DNA from: an uncultured Gilliamella sp.
Lineage (GTDB): Bacteria > Pseudomonadota > Gammaproteobacteria > Enterobacterales > Orbaceae
Assembly (NCBI GenBank): GCA_946480175.1
Contig: CAMLIK010000011.1
Location: 1-47,699 of the forward strand
DNA: 47,699 nt
Direction: 5' to 3'
The notes under the pieces are model-generated. The model saw only the letters and a program-made list of their open reading frames with translations. It did not search any database and was not told the DNA's origin. This document shows positions 34,750 to 44,477 of the stretch, one piece after another (position 1 is the stretch's first letter; each line of letters opens with the position of its first letter). Position numbers and translations under genes: made by a program.

Positions 34750-37473
34750 ATGTTATTAAAATTATTAACAAAAGTATTCGGTAGCCGTAACGAACGCGTT
34801 TTAAAATCTATGCGTAAACGTGTTGAAAATATAAATGCGCTTGAACCATCAATGGAAGCATTAACTGATGATGAACTTAAAGCAAAAACCAATGAATTTA
34901 AGCAAAAAATTGCTGATGGCACTAAGTTAGATGACATATTAGAAGAAGCTTTTGCCGTAGTTCGTGAAGCAAGTAAACGTGTATTTGGTATGCGTCATTT
35001 TGATGTTCAATTAATTGGTGGCATGGTTTTAAATGAACGTTGTATAGCTGAAATGCGTACAGGTGAAGGTAAGACATTAACTGCAACTTTGCCCGCTTAT
35101 TTAAATGCCTTAACTGGCAAAGGCGTTCATGTTGTTACAGTTAATGACTATTTAGCACAACGTGATGCTGAAAATAATCGCCCTTTATTCGAATTTCTAG
35201 GTTTGACTGTCGGTATTAACTTACCAAATATGCCTCCACATTTAAAACGTGAGGCTTACAATGCTGATATCACTTATGGCACTAATAACGAATATGGCTT
35301 TGACTATTTACGGGATAATATGGTCTTTAATAAAGAGTCTCGTGTTCAACGCCCTCTTCACTATGCCTTAGTCGATGAGGTCGATTCAATTTTAATTGAT
35401 GAAGCAAGAACACCACTTATCATTTCAGGCCAAGCTGAAGATAGCTCAGATAGATATGTCAGTATTGATAAGATTATTCCTTATTTAGTTAGTCAAGAAA
35501 AAGAAGATTCAGAACAGTTCCAAGGTGATGGTGATTTTTCAATTGATGAAAAATCACGTCAAGTTAACCTTACTGAACGAGGTTTAATTAAAGTTGAAGA
35601 GCTATTAATAAAAGAAGGTATTATGAAAGGTGATGAATCACTTTATGCGCCTAGTAATATTGTGTTGATGCACCATGTTAATGCCGCTCTTCGAGCTCAT
35701 CATTTATTCCATCGTGATGTAGATTATATTGTTCGAGATAATGAAATTATCATCGTCGATGAACACACAGGTCGTACCATGGACGGGCGCCGTTGGTCTG
35801 ATGGTTTACACCAAGCAGTAGAAGCTAAAGAACATGTTAAAATTCAAAATGAAAATCAAACGTTAGCATCTATCACTTTCCAAAATTATTTCCGCTTATA
35901 TGAAAAGTTAGCCGGTATGACAGGTACTGCTGACACTGAGGCTTTCGAATTTAACCAAATCTATGGACTAGATACTATTGTTATTCCAACTAACCGACCA
36001 ATGGTTAGGAAAGATTTACCCGATCTGGTCTATATGACAGAAAAAGAGAAAATTAATGCAATTGTTGCTGATGTACAAGAATGTGTTAAACGTGGACAAC
36101 CTGTATTAGTCGGTACTGCATCAATCGAGAAATCAGAACTTGTCTCTCATGCATTTAAAAAAGCGGGTATCAAGCATAATGTACTTAATGCCAAATTCCA
36201 TGCTCAAGAAGCTGAAATTATTGCTAATGCAGGTAGTAAAGGCGCGGTAACCATTGCAACGAATATGGCTGGTCGTGGTACCGATATTATGCTTGGAGGT
36301 AATTGGCAAAGTGAAATCGCGAAATTAGAAAATCCAACTGATGCTGAAATCGAAAAGGCCAAACAAGCGTGGCAAGTTAAACATGAAGAAGTTATTCAAC
36401 TTGGGGGACTTTATATTTTAGGTACAGAACGTCATGAATCTCGTCGTATTGATAATCAGCTACGTGGCCGTGCTGGTCGTCAAGGTGATCCGGGCGTATC
36501 ACGTTTTTACCTGTCTTTAGAAGATCCTTTAATGCGTATCTTTGCTTCAGAGCGTGTTGGCAATATGATGCGTAAATTCGGCATGAAAGAAGGCGAAGCA
36601 ATTGAACATCCTTGGATCACTAAAGCCATCGCCAATGCTCAGAAAAAGGTTGAAAGCCGCAATTTTGATATTCGTAAACAATTACTTGAATACGACGATG
36701 TTGCCAATGATCAACGCAAAGCTATTTATAGCCAACGTAATGATTTATTAGATAACTTAGATATTAAAGAAACTATTGATTCAATACGAGGAGATGTATT
36801 TACAACTGTTATTGATCAATATATCCCACCACAATCTATTGAAGAAATGTGGAATGTCTCTGGGCTTGAAACGGCATTAAAAAGCGACTTTGACTTAGAT
36901 TTACCTATTACTAAATGGCTTGATGAAGAACAAAATCTCCACGAAGAAACTTTACGTGAACGTATTTTACAACTTGCTCAAGATAAATATCTTGAAAAAG
37001 AAAATGCCGCTGGCGCTGAAGCCTTTAGACAATTCGAAAAAAGTGTTATGTTACAAACACTTGATACCCTATGGAAAGAACATTTAGCAGCTATGGATTA
37101 TCTACGCCAAGGTATTCACTTACGAGGATATGCTCAAAAAGATCCTAAACAAGAATACAAACGTGAATCTTTCAATATGTTTGCCAACATGTTAGATACC
37201 CTAAAATATGATGTAATTGGTATATTAAGTCGAGTGCAAATACGTTCACAAGAAGAAGTGGATGAAGCTGAACGCCAACGCCAAGCTGAAACCGAAAGAT
37301 TAATGGCTAAGCAACAAGCCAATCATGAATCAATGGGTGGTATAGACGGTGACGAACAATCAACAAACTCACAACAACCAATTGTTCGTACACAAGCAAA
37401 AGTTGGACGTAACGATCCTTGTCCTTGTGGATCAGGTAAAAAATATAAACATTGTCATGGTGCTGTTAATTAA
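34750..37473 (+). CDS. secA: SecA, preprotein translocase ATPase
   Basis: 907 residues (E. coli 901). DEAD-like motor that drives preproteins through SecYEG. Walker A is in [14 protein letters not shown] (about 102-115), Walker B is [17 protein letters not shown] (about 207-223), and [14 protein letters not shown] and [18 protein letters not shown] are motor domain 2 motifs. [25 protein letters not shown] is the scaffold helix. The C-terminal zinc motif [13 protein letters not shown] binds SecB. AAGAG lies near the ATG. A short inverted repeat (TAAGG/CCTTA, around 34700) is the only visible candidate for the secM-controlled RNA structure. Confidence 0.98.
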   Translation: MLLKLLTKVFGSRNERVLKSMRKRVENINALEPSMEALTDDELKAKTNEFKQKIADGTKLDDILEEAFAVVREASKRVFGMRHFDVQLIGGMVLNERCIAEMRTGEGKTLTATLPAYLNALTGKGVHVVTVNDYLAQRDAENNRPLFEFLGLTVGINLPNMPPHLKREAYNADITYGTNNEYGFDYLRDNMVFNKESRVQRPLHYALVDEVDSILIDEARTPLIISGQAEDSSDRYVSIDKIIPYLVSQEKEDSEQFQGDGDFSIDEKSRQVNLTERGLIKVEELLIKEGIMKGDESLYAPSNIVLMHHVNAALRAHHLFHRDVDYIVRDNEIIIVDEHTGRTMDGRRWSDGLHQAVEAKEHVKIQNENQTLASITFQNYFRLYEKLAGMTGTADTEAFEFNQIYGLDTIVIPTNRPMVRKDLPDLVYMTEKEKINAIVADVQECVKRGQPVLVGTASIEKSELVSHAFKKAGIKHNVLNAKFHAQEAEIIANAGSKGAVTIATNMAGRGTDIMLGGNWQSEIAKLENPTDAEIEKAKQAWQVKHEEVIQLGGLYILGTERHESRRIDNQLRGRAGRQGDPGVSRFYLSLEDPLMRIFASERVGNMMRKFGMKEGEAIEHPWITKAIANAQKKVESRNFDIRKQLLEYDDVANDQRKAIYSQRNDLLDNLDIKETIDSIRGDVFTTVIDQYIPPQSIEEMWNVSGLETALKSDFDLDLPITKWLDEEQNLHEETLRERILQLAQDKYLEKENAAGAEAFRQFEKSVMLQTLDTLWKEHLAAMDYLRQGIHLRGYAQKDPKQEYKRESFNMFANMLDTLKYDVIGILSRVQIRSQEEVDEAERQRQAETERLMAKQQANHESMGGIDGDEQSTNSQQPIVRTQAKVGRNDPCPCGSGKKYKHCHGAVN

Positions 37474-37540
37474 ATCAAAAATTTAGTATGATTAACTATC
37501 GTTGATGTTTAAATAACCGATTAAGGTTACGAACAACAAA

Positions 37541-37562
37541 TGGGAAAGCCGTCGCTTTCCCA
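37541..37562 (+). terminator. Hairpin between secA and mutT
   Basis: TGGGAAAGC and GCTTTCCCA form a perfect 9-bp stem with loop CGTC. It is followed by AACTTTAG, so termination is probably partial. Confidence 0.5.
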
Positions 37563-37588
37563 AACTTTAGTCACATACAGATAGGATC

Positions 37589-37993
37589 ATGAGAAAACAT
37601 ACTGAAATTGCTGTAGGTATCATTCGTTCACAAGATTGTCAAATCTTTATCACCCAACGCGGTGAAGACTCCCATCTTGCTGGTTTTTGGGAATTTCCAG
37701 GAGGAAAAATTGAAGCCGGTGAAACACCTTATCAAACCTTAGAACGTGAAATTGCTGAAGAAGTTGATATTCATATTCATCAATCTCAATTTTTAAAAAC
37801 TTTTGAACATAGTTATGAAGATCGTGATATCACTATTCATGCGTACCTAGTAGAAGAATGGGATGGTGTTCCTTTTGCTAAAGAAGGACAACCTAGTCGT
37901 TGGATAGATCAGGAGGATCTCAATGCAGATGAATTTCCAGATGCTAATAGACCGATTATTGAAATGCTTAAAAACCTAGATAAACAAATTTAA
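37589..37993 (+). CDS. mutT: MutT, 8-oxo-dGTP diphosphatase
   Basis: 134 residues (E. coli 129-132). It removes oxidised 8-oxo-dGTP from the nucleotide pool. The Nudix box GGKIEAGETPYQTLEREIAEEV lies at about residues 37-58 with all metal-binding Glu residues. The N-terminal IAVGIIRSQDCQIFITQRGEDSHLAGFWEFPGG matches MutT. It follows secA as in E. coli, separated by a hairpin. AGGA lies 4-5 nt before the ATG. Confidence 0.93.
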   Translation: MRKHTEIAVGIIRSQDCQIFITQRGEDSHLAGFWEFPGGKIEAGETPYQTLEREIAEEVDIHIHQSQFLKTFEHSYEDRDITIHAYLVEEWDGVPFAKEGQPSRWIDQEDLNADEFPDANRPIIEMLKNLDKQI

Positions 37994-38233
37994 TTTATTT
38001 CATTATTCAAATTTGAGAAGTCAAATGTCATACACGTATTAATACTAGTTTATTAATACATTGCTATATCTTAATTTTACTATTTTAAAAAATGAAATTG
38101 TTTTCAACTGCAATTATCACTAATTTTTACATTGGATAAAATTAACCAAAAATTACATTGTATGCATAATTTTTCTTAATATTGTTTTATGTTAGGAATT
38201 TTCTTTTTTAATTTTAATAAGGTTCAAAAAGCA

Positions 38234-38446
38234 ATGAAAGAATATAAAGTAGTTATTTATCAAGAAGGCGCTTTGTCTTCATTAGTTTTTGGTGCAGCTA
38301 ATTCAAATGCTGACAAATTTTCCGCTTTTTTAAATGATACTGCCAAAGAAGGCTGGCGGGTAATTACAATGCAAAAAGATATGCGTCGCTTATTCTTATT
38401 CTGGCAACGTGAAGCTTATCTAATTGTGATGGAGCGAGATCGTTAG
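38234..38446 (+). CDS. DUF4177 small protein
   Basis: 70 residues from the ATG at 38234; an in-frame ATG at 38189 adds 15 hydrophobic residues that do not belong to the family. KEYKVVIYQEGALSS, NADKFSAFLNDTAKEGWRVITMQKD and the final LFLFWQREAYLIVMERD fit the DUF4177 fold, a short beta-alpha-beta protein with the conserved LN..A.EGWxV core. I know of no established function. It stands between mutT and the convergent transporter genes, without an operon partner. Confidence 0.75.
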   Translation: MKEYKVVIYQEGALSSLVFGAANSNADKFSAFLNDTAKEGWRVITMQKDMRRLFLFWQREAYLIVMERDR

Positions 38447-38482
38447 TTAATTGAAATAGAAAATATTATTTTCTAAAGCAAA

Positions 38483-38517
38483 TCAGGAATCAATATCCAG
38501 ATTATTTTGATTCCTGA
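38483..38517 (-). terminator. Terminator-like hairpin after the paired transporter genes
   Basis: TCAGGAATCAA and TTGATTCCTGA form a perfect 11-bp stem with a 13-nt loop between convergent genes. A short TTT follows on the minus strand and AAAA on the plus strand. Confidence 0.6.
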
Positions 38518-38532
38518 AAATAGCCAAAATAA

Positions 38533-38922
38533 TTAATTCGCAGTTTTTTTGTGTAAGCGTTGTTCCGCCAACGCAAGAAAAATAATTCCCACAATAATAG
38601 ACAAAGCACCTAATAGTCGCGATAAGGTAATCTGTTCGTTAAAAGCAATGACAGATACTAGCATAACTGTTACTACTTGTAGATGAGAAGCCGCAAACGC
38701 CGGACCAACTGGCGCTTTTTGTAATAACACCATCCAAGTAACAAACGCTCCAGCATAACCAATTAAAACTAAATATACCCAACCATGACTAAAAACTCTT
38801 AATAACCAAGCAATATCCATTTCGAATGGTAATGCCGAAAGAGCAGTAAGTTTAAAACTGGTTTGCCCAAATGTATCAAAAAAAAGTAGTAAAATAAAAC
38901 CAATAATATAAAATTTTTTCAT
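38533..38922 (-). CDS. Small four-helix EamA/SMR-like transporter, subunit 2
   Basis: 129 residues with four predicted membrane helices. FFDTFGQTSFKL in helix 1, APVGPAFAASHLQVVTVMLVSVIAFNEQ (helices 3-4) and LGALSIIVGIIFLAL are typical of half-length EamA/SMR proteins such as ArnF or EmrE-type carriers. Such proteins usually work as pairs. The ATG overlaps the stop of the preceding transporter gene by one base (TAATG), so the two are translationally coupled and likely form a heterodimer. The substrate is unknown; no arn genes are nearby. Confidence 0.72.
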   Translation of the reverse strand: MKKFYIIGFILLLFFDTFGQTSFKLTALSALPFEMDIAWLLRVFSHGWVYLVLIGYAGAFVTWMVLLQKAPVGPAFAASHLQVVTVMLVSVIAFNEQITLSRLLGALSIIVGIIFLALAEQRLHKKTAN

Positions 38923-39287
38923 TAAGTTAATCCTACTAATACGACGCCAAAAGTAATAAAAAAGATACCAATTAATCGAAATGGAGTTAAATGTTCTTTA
39001 AATAACACACGCCCAGCAATCATTACTGTAATAATATTGAAAGAACCTAATAGTATGCTTTTAGACAAAGAGACTTTACTTAAAAAAGCCAACCAAAATA
39101 CAAAACCAATGAAGTAAGCCCCAAAACCTAACCACAACCACATGTTGCCAAATAATTTCTGCCAATAATTTAAACCTTGTTTATCATTAGAAGTAATAGC
39201 CGCATATTTAAAAGCAATTTGCCCTACTGTGTCACAGGTAATATTAATTAACCATAAAAAAAAGATTAAGGTTGACATGATTGACAA
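38922..39287 (-). CDS. Small four-helix EamA/SMR-like transporter, subunit 1
   Basis: 121 residues, four membrane helices. LINITCDTVGQIAFKYAA parallels helix 1 of its partner (DTxGQxxFK), which shows that the two are related. VSLSKSILLGSFNIITVMIAGRVLFKEHLTPFRLIGI covers helices 3-4. Its start lies 22 nt inside the end of zur, and its stop overlaps the next ATG, so zur and both transporters form one coupled operon. Zinc-related export or envelope-lipid flipping are possible guesses; no motif decides between them. Confidence 0.72.
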   Translation of the reverse strand: MSIMSTLIFFLWLINITCDTVGQIAFKYAAITSNDKQGLNYWQKLFGNMWLWLGFGAYFIGFVFWLAFLSKVSLSKSILLGSFNIITVMIAGRVLFKEHLTPFRLIGIFFITFGVVLVGLT

Positions 39288-39700
39288 ATTCCATGAATTT
39301 CAAGCACACTATGCTTTATTAAGAACTGACTTTGACTAGCTAATTGTTTTAGTTGCGATTCAATATTTTCAGAGTGCTTTTCGATAATTTGCTGGCAATT
39401 ATCACATATAAATAAAATTGATATATGCTGCGGATCTTGAAAATGAGGGCAAATAATATAGCAATTAGTTGATTCAACTTTATGAATAAAGCCCTGATCA
39501 AGCAAAAATTCAAGAGCTCGATAAATTGTGGGAGGTTTCGCTTGAGGTTCACTGACTTTTAAAAGATCTAAAAGATCATATGCACTCATGGCTTTATTCG
39601 CTTTAAGCATGATATCTAAAACGGTTTTACGCTGAGTTGTTAGCTTAATACCACGTTTTTTGCATAAAGTTTCAATTTTTTCAATCAGCATATTATGCAT
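39266..39700 (-). CDS. zur: Zur, zinc uptake regulator (Fur family)
   Basis: 144 residues (E. coli 171). The winged helix contains AMSAYDLLDLLKVSEPQAKPPTIYRALEFLLDQGFIHKVESTN, nearly identical to E. coli Zur. Structural zinc cysteines lie in FICDNCQ and HGICQSC; the regulatory site includes ICPHFQDPQHIS. The His/Cys-rich tail present in E. coli is missing, as the protein ends straight after QSCQP. Zur represses zinc importers and zinc-free paralogues when zinc is sufficient. AAGGAAA is about 10 nt before the first ATG; an ATG three codons later is possible. The 3' end overlaps the first transporter gene by 22 nt. Confidence 0.9.
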   Translation of the reverse strand: MHNMLIEKIETLCKKRGIKLTTQRKTVLDIMLKANKAMSAYDLLDLLKVSEPQAKPPTIYRALEFLLDQGFIHKVESTNCYIICPHFQDPQHISILFICDNCQQIIEKHSENIESQLKQLASQSQFLIKHSVLEIHGICQSCQP

Positions 39701-39720
39701 TCAATTAAGTTTCCTTCGCT

Positions 39721-39999
39721 TTATTTATTACTTTTCAATGCAGCTTTTTTTCGTCTAATTTCTTTTGGATCATTGATTAAAGCTCGATATATTTCAATAC
39801 GATCGCCATCTTTGACTTGATCACTAAGCTCACAACGTTTTCCATAAATTCCAACAAAACGTTCATCTAATTCAATTTTGCATATTGATAAGATATTGGA
39901 TTTTGTAATCGCTTGCAAGACATTCGTTTGCTCATCAACCGCGCAATCAATGATTGTCGGTTGGTTAGGTAGCGCATATACCACTTGAATATTTATCAT
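39721..39999 (-). CDS. rnfH: RnfH, ubiquitin-like UPF0125 protein
   Basis: 92 residues from the ATG at 39999 (E. coli 96). MINIQVVYALPNQPTIIDCAVDE is the conserved N-terminus; VGIYGKRCELSDQVKDGDRIEIYRALINDPKEIRRKKA is the diagnostic C-terminal block. The fold is beta-grasp; the biochemical role is not settled. The start lies just past the ratA stop (40001), the usual ratA-rnfH pair. An upstream in-frame ATG (40035) would lie inside ratA and adds 12 unmatched residues. Confidence 0.92.
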   Translation of the reverse strand: MINIQVVYALPNQPTIIDCAVDEQTNVLQAITKSNILSICKIELDERFVGIYGKRCELSDQVKDGDRIEIYRALINDPKEIRRKKAALKSNK

Positions 40000-40000
40000 A

Positions 40001-40429
40001 TTAATATATCTGCCTTGCCCTTTGTGAAAATGCATTAACCATATTGGTCATCACTTCCTTAAATATTGGCGTAAAAACAGCACTCATTAATTTATTATTA
40101 AACTCAAAATTCAAATTTAAGCTGATTTTACTTTTTTGCCCATCAAGTTCAGTAAATTCCCATCGTCCTTTCAAATGTTTAAATGGGCCATCTATCAATG
40201 CCATATCAATTGAATGCGGCTCATTAATTTGGTTTATCGTGGTGAAAGATTTTTTAAACCCCAATTTTTCAACCTCAATAAATGCGGTTAAATAATTATC
40301 TTGTTTGCTAATAATTCCTGTTGCGATACAATCAGGAACAAACTGAGGGTATCTAGCTATATCGTTCACCAATGCAAACATTTGTTCGATTGAATAAGGC
40401 TCGATCACTTCATGAAAAACATGTGCCAT
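40001..40429 (-). CDS. ratA: RatA/coenzyme Q-binding START-domain protein
   Basis: 142 residues from the ATG at 40429 (E. coli RatA 145-158). Polyketide cyclase/START fold. EPYSIEQMFALVNDIARYPQFVPDC, VEKLGFKKSFTTINQI and DGPFKHLKGRWEFTEL, then FEFNNKLMSAVFTPIFKEVMTNMVNAFSQRA are the family blocks. In E. coli it is reported as a toxin blocking 70S assembly; homologues (Coq10) bind ubiquinone and aid respiration. An ATG at 40462 adds 11 residues. It is divergent from smpB, as in E. coli. Confidence 0.92.
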   Translation of the reverse strand: MAHVFHEVIEPYSIEQMFALVNDIARYPQFVPDCIATGIISKQDNYLTAFIEVEKLGFKKSFTTINQINEPHSIDMALIDGPFKHLKGRWEFTELDGQKSKISLNLNFEFNNKLMSAVFTPIFKEVMTNMVNAFSQRARQIY

Positions 40430-40495
40430 AATAATAAAATTAAAAGTTAAAATTAGTGGCATATAGTAACATGTAACTCTATAATAACGGATATT

Positions 40496-40978
40496 ATGAC
40501 TAAGAAAAAATCACATAAGCCGGGTTCGGCAACTATTGCTTTAAATAAACGTGCGCGTCATGAGTACTTTATTGAAGAGGAAATTGAAGCAGGTTTATCC
40601 TTACAAGGTTGGGAAGTTAAATCACTGCGAGCAGGCAAAGCGAATATTAGTGACAGTTATGTGTTACTAAAAAATGGCGAAGCATGGCTATTTGGTGCAA
40701 CAATAACCCCATTGAATGTCGCGTCTACACATGTCGTATGTGAACCTATGCGCACAAGAAAATTACTGTTAAAAGAACGAGAATTAAACTCACTTTTTGG
40801 GCAAATAAATCGACAAGGTTATACTGTTGTTGCACTTTCTTTGTACTGGAAAAATGCATGGGCAAAAGTAAAAATTGGCATTGCGAAAGGTAAAAAAGAG
40901 TACGACAAACGTACTGATATCAAAGAACGTCAATGGCAAGTTGATAAAGCACGTATAATGAAAAATGCAAATCGATAA
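40496..40978 (+). CDS. smpB: SmpB, SsrA (tmRNA)-binding protein
   Basis: 160 residues, the E. coli length. With tmRNA it rescues ribosomes stalled on broken m[43 protein letters not shown] is the OB-fold RNA-binding region, followed by [40 protein letters not shown] and the basic C-terminal helix ([16 protein letters not shown]) that enters the decoding centre. The ssrA gene is not downstream here; the next gene is convergent after 14 nt. Confidence 0.97.
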   Translation: MTKKKSHKPGSATIALNKRARHEYFIEEEIEAGLSLQGWEVKSLRAGKANISDSYVLLKNGEAWLFGATITPLNVASTHVVCEPMRTRKLLLKERELNSLFGQINRQGYTVVALSLYWKNAWAKVKIGIAKGKKEYDKRTDIKERQWQVDKARIMKNANR

Positions 40979-40992
40979 GTAAAAAATGTAAA

Positions 40993-41991
40993 TTAACGAT
41001 GGCGTATGATTTGTGGCTTAATAAAAAATGCTTGATGTTTTAATTCCTTAAAATGTAACAAATCATCAATTACATCAACACAAGTCAGTGCCATATTTTC
41101 AATATTTTGTACAATAGCATCAATTGGATAATAAGAATAATCAAGATAGTTATTGTAATCGTAAGAACACAAATACACCTGCTTTGGATCAATTTTAGCT
41201 GTGACTAAATACCCCAAAACTTCTTCCAATAAATTACCGGATGGAGTAAAAATTGCTTTCGGTACTCGGCCTAATCTTTCATGAACACCTTTAAGTAATT
41301 CAAAGCCTTTATTAGGACAATAATCATCACTCACAATCCATTCTGGCTTTACCGTTAAACCTACACTTTCTAAACCTCGCTTAAACCCTTTTAACCTAGC
41401 TCGTATTGAAGTTAACTGGATATCACAACCAATAAAATAAAACTCATCTACTTCTTTGGCATAAGACTTGATTAAATCACCTACAGATTGTAATGACTCA
41501 CTTGTAATAAATGGTAATATTGTATCTTTTAAATAACGGTCAAAAAGCAGTACGGGAGTATTTTCATTAATATCTACATAAAAATGGTCACTATCTAATG
41601 AGGTTACCACAATCATTGCATCAACTTTCCGCTCAACTAAATTTTGAGCTACTTTAATTTCGACCTCTTTATTATAATGGCTACAAGTAATGAGTAATTG
41701 AATATTCTTTTGCCTAAAAGCAGATTCAAGATGATGCAAAAACATCGAAAAAAATGAATTTGACATATCTGGTACAATGACACCAATGGTATTAGTGCTG
41801 TTAGCTTTAACCAAATATTGACGAATATGAGGTTGATCACTGTATTTTTCAGCAATCGATAAAATCTTTTGCCGAGTTTGTGGAGAAATACGATATTTTT
41901 TATCTCGTTTGTTAAATATATGACTGACGGTCGTTGCCGACACGCCAGCCAAACGAGCAATATCATTAATTTTCAGTTTATTACTCGCCAT
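40993..41991 (-). CDS. LacI-family regulator of the GH172/permease unit
   Basis: 332 residues. The HTH KINDIARLAGVSATTVSHIFN (about 6-27) is followed by DKKYRISPQTRQKI, a hinge type seen in Cra/FruR and ScrR rather than in GalR. A periplasmic-binding-like effector domain follows (TIGVIVPDMSNSFFSMFLHHLE, about 70-330). The GH172 gene is 18 nt upstream and the permease before that, so the regulator is probably last in its own operon. The effector is likely the imported sugar or its phosphorylated product. An AGCTAAA inverted repeat (44478) and a CRP-like site upstream of the permease are candidate control points. Confidence 0.85.
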   Translation of the reverse strand: MASNKLKINDIARLAGVSATTVSHIFNKRDKKYRISPQTRQKILSIAEKYSDQPHIRQYLVKANSTNTIGVIVPDMSNSFFSMFLHHLESAFRQKNIQLLITCSHYNKEVEIKVAQNLVERKVDAMIVVTSLDSDHFYVDINENTPVLLFDRYLKDTILPFITSESLQSVGDLIKSYAKEVDEFYFIGCDIQLTSIRARLKGFKRGLESVGLTVKPEWIVSDDYCPNKGFELLKGVHERLGRVPKAIFTPSGNLLEEVLGYLVTAKIDPKQVYLCSYDYNNYLDYSYYPIDAIVQNIENMALTCVDVIDDLLHFKELKHQAFFIKPQIIRHR

Positions 41992-42009
41992 ATATAGATG
42001 ACCTTTATA

Positions 42010-43128
42010 CTAACGTGGAGTACGTTGTTGTCTATTAGGAAACACCGGATTGTTATTCACCGATGGACTTTGATACCAATAAGCAACACTGGCAATATCA
42101 TCACAACGTTCATACAATCTGATATCATCATTACCGATTTGTTGAAACGCCAGTTTGATATTTTTGTGAAATGCCACTGGATCTGGAAGATGCCAACGAT
42201 ATAAACCATGCATTGGCAAGCCATCATCACCAAAACCATGTACAGGATTAGAGTCACCGGTTTGGAAAAAGTCACGTGTCGCATCACGGTTTGTTTGATA
42301 AGGATAGCCCATAAACATTGTTTGGAAACATTTTGCTTTTGGTCGGCCTTGGCTATCACGATTATGGAATGCCCATGCACCACCAAAATAATCTTCCGAT
42401 CCGGTTGAATGTTGTGTTGGGTAATCACTATCATCATCAAGGTAAAATTTAAATTCCCCTTCACCCCACCAATATCGCTCTAAAGCAGTAAGCGCTAAAT
42501 AAGTACCCACATAATAACCATAACTTTGAACATTATCTAAAATGACATAATCTTGAGCATAATTAGTTATACGTTGACGACGCCATTGAGCATGGAAGTA
42601 AAGCGGATTTTCGAACGGTTTTGGCATTATCGCGTAATTAATAGCAAAGAAGAAATGTTGCAAATCAGCTTCATGCTCATTATGAATTTCAATTCTCGCT
42701 TTTTTATTAAATGGCATTCTAAAATAACTATTAAAGCCACCTGTAGGGTTAACAACTATTGGCATTGAATTAATATCACATCTTGCACCAAAGCCATTAC
42801 AGAAAAAGTCACCGATAGGACTTTCAACTGAAGGAACGGTTTCATCATCCCAATAAATTCGAATAACCACATCACGCAAGACAAAGCTACCTCGATGAGT
42901 CTTATCTGTTAAAGTAAACCACATATGACGAATTTCAGCTGGTCCAGTAATTTCAGCAATAGTGACTTTTTCACCAGATGGAATAGATATAAAGCCTTGC
43001 CCTTTCCTACATGGGCCTAAAGCACTGCCTTTCATACAAGATTTACCCTTTTCACCAGTCAAATTTTCAGGCGAAATGGTTCTAGTTTGTTCAAAGTGAA
43101 ATTGTGTTACTGAATCAAATATATTCAT
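42010..43128 (-). CDS. DUF2961 / GH172-family glycoside hydrolase
   Basis: 372 residues, no signal peptide. SCMKGSALGPCRKGQGFISIPSG, EIRHMWFTLTDKT, IRIYWDDETVPSVESPIGDFFCNGFG, NPTGGFNSYFRMPF, WWGEGEFKFYLDDD, TGSEDYFGGAW and RWHLPDPVAF are the signature blocks of DUF2961. The acidic residues in GEGEF and GSEDYF belong to the active site in characterised members. Known GH172 enzymes act on difructose dianhydride I/inulobiose (Bifidobacterium) or on D-arabinan. The adjacent CscB-like permease and FruR/ScrR-like regulator favour a fructose- or furanose-containing disaccharide. GGAT lies before the ATG. Confidence 0.85.
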   Translation of the reverse strand: MNIFDSVTQFHFEQTRTISPENLTGEKGKSCMKGSALGPCRKGQGFISIPSGEKVTIAEITGPAEIRHMWFTLTDKTHRGSFVLRDVVIRIYWDDETVPSVESPIGDFFCNGFGARCDINSMPIVVNPTGGFNSYFRMPFNKKARIEIHNEHEADLQHFFFAINYAIMPKPFENPLYFHAQWRRQRITNYAQDYVILDNVQSYGYYVGTYLALTALERYWWGEGEFKFYLDDDSDYPTQHSTGSEDYFGGAWAFHNRDSQGRPKAKCFQTMFMGYPYQTNRDATRDFFQTGDSNPVHGFGDDGLPMHGLYRWHLPDPVAFHKNIKLAFQQIGNDDIRLYERCDDIASVAYWYQSPSVNNNPVFPNRQQRTPR

Positions 43129-43184
43129 TTTGCATCCTTAATATGTTTTATCAAATACTATCTATTAAAAATAAATTCGTTTGC

Positions 43185-44435
43185 TTATTTACTTTCGTTT
43201 TCAATTTCTGGCTTGTCTGACTTTTTATCGCGGCTCAAGAACCCCATAGCAAATAACATGAAGCCTAAAACAACTAAACCTAAATAATTAAATGTGGTAG
43301 CAGCACCTTCGGTATCATAGAAATCACCAACATAGGTAGAGAACAATATCACACCTACTGAACCAGCTACTTGATAACCGATTAAAAACACGGTGGCTGA
43401 TAGACGAGAATTAAAATTATTATCAATATATTTAAACACTGAGACTAAAATAGTTGAGATCTCCAAACAGTGCATCAGTTTTATTACCGAGATAATTACA
43501 ATGCTTTCCACATGTCCGGTTAAAAATATTCGTGTTGCAGAAATAAATGCCGCAAAGATTAATGCATTTTTGGCACCAACTTTATTAACCACAAATGGTA
43601 CACAAAACATAACTGCTGCTTCTAAAAAGACTTGGAAAGAATTTAAAACGCCATATAGACGATAACCATCATTTACATCAGTAAATTGCTGCGTAAAAAA
43701 GACTGGGAATAACTGTTGGTCATAAATGTTGTACAAACTATAAGTACCAAGTACATAAACAACAAATATCCAAAACTTTTTAAGACCAAATACTGAGACA
43801 ATCTCGTTAAAACTTAGTTTATCTTTCTTTTGGAATACAGCTGCCGATGATTTACTTAAATCTGGTTTGAAATTCAGATTTAACACCATAAAACAGACAC
43901 CAACTACTGAAGCTGCCCAAAAGTTAAGGTGTGGATTAATACTAATCAATATACCTGCGATAAAAGTACCAACGGCATAGGCAATACAGCCCCAAGTTCG
44001 GCATTGTCCAAATTCAAAATCAAACGCCCGGCTGATTTTTTCACAATAAGAATCGATTAAGCCCATACCGGCAACCCAACCAAAACCTAAGAAGAAGCTA
44101 CCAAAAATAACACCAGCATAAAAATTATGTCGTAACAGCGGTTCATAAACATAAATTAGCGCAGGTGCTGCACAAGTTATAATGATGCTTTGAAACCAGA
44201 TTAGATGTTTCTTTAAAACTAATTTATCTTGATACACACCATAAATAATCATGATAATTAACGAGATGAAATAGTTAAAAGAATAGATAATACCGGTCTG
44301 TTTTGCTGTTAAACCAATCTCTTTACTAAGCCATATTGCATAAAAAGAAAAAACAAAACTACCTGCCGCGTAATACATAATGCTATAAAACGAAGCAAAC
44401 CAATAAGTTGGTTTTTTATAAAATGCACTTGTCAT
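43185..44435 (-). CDS. LacY/CscB/RafB-type oligosaccharide:proton symporter
   Basis: 416 residues, 12 membrane segments, of the oligosaccharide:H+ symporter family. DSYCEKISRAFDFEFGQCRTWGCIAYAVG aligns with the LacY helix IV-V region; Glu and Arg of the sugar/proton sites are kept, while the LacY FGC is WGC. YNIYDQQLFPVFF, FQVFLEAAVMF and VIKLMHCLEI follow, with the LacY His/Glu pair as His...Glu in MHCLE. It is clearly distinct from lacY at 15946 and closer in pattern to sucrose/raffinose carriers. It lies 56 nt upstream of the GH172 gene and should feed it. GGAT precedes the ATG. Confidence 0.85.
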   Translation of the reverse strand: MTSAFYKKPTYWFASFYSIMYYAAGSFVFSFYAIWLSKEIGLTAKQTGIIYSFNYFISLIIMIIYGVYQDKLVLKKHLIWFQSIIITCAAPALIYVYEPLLRHNFYAGVIFGSFFLGFGWVAGMGLIDSYCEKISRAFDFEFGQCRTWGCIAYAVGTFIAGILISINPHLNFWAASVVGVCFMVLNLNFKPDLSKSSAAVFQKKDKLSFNEIVSVFGLKKFWIFVVYVLGTYSLYNIYDQQLFPVFFTQQFTDVNDGYRLYGVLNSFQVFLEAAVMFCVPFVVNKVGAKNALIFAAFISATRIFLTGHVESIVIISVIKLMHCLEISTILVSVFKYIDNNFNSRLSATVFLIGYQVAGSVGVILFSTYVGDFYDTEGAATTFNYLGLVVLGFMLFAMGFLSRDKKSDKPEIENESK

Positions 44436-44477
44436 AATTTATCCTATAAAGAGTTAAGTACTGATTGGAGTATGAAT

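Noticed and set aside
40979-40992. ssrA (tmRNA) directly after smpB
   Set aside because: Only 14 nt separate smpB from the next, convergent gene.
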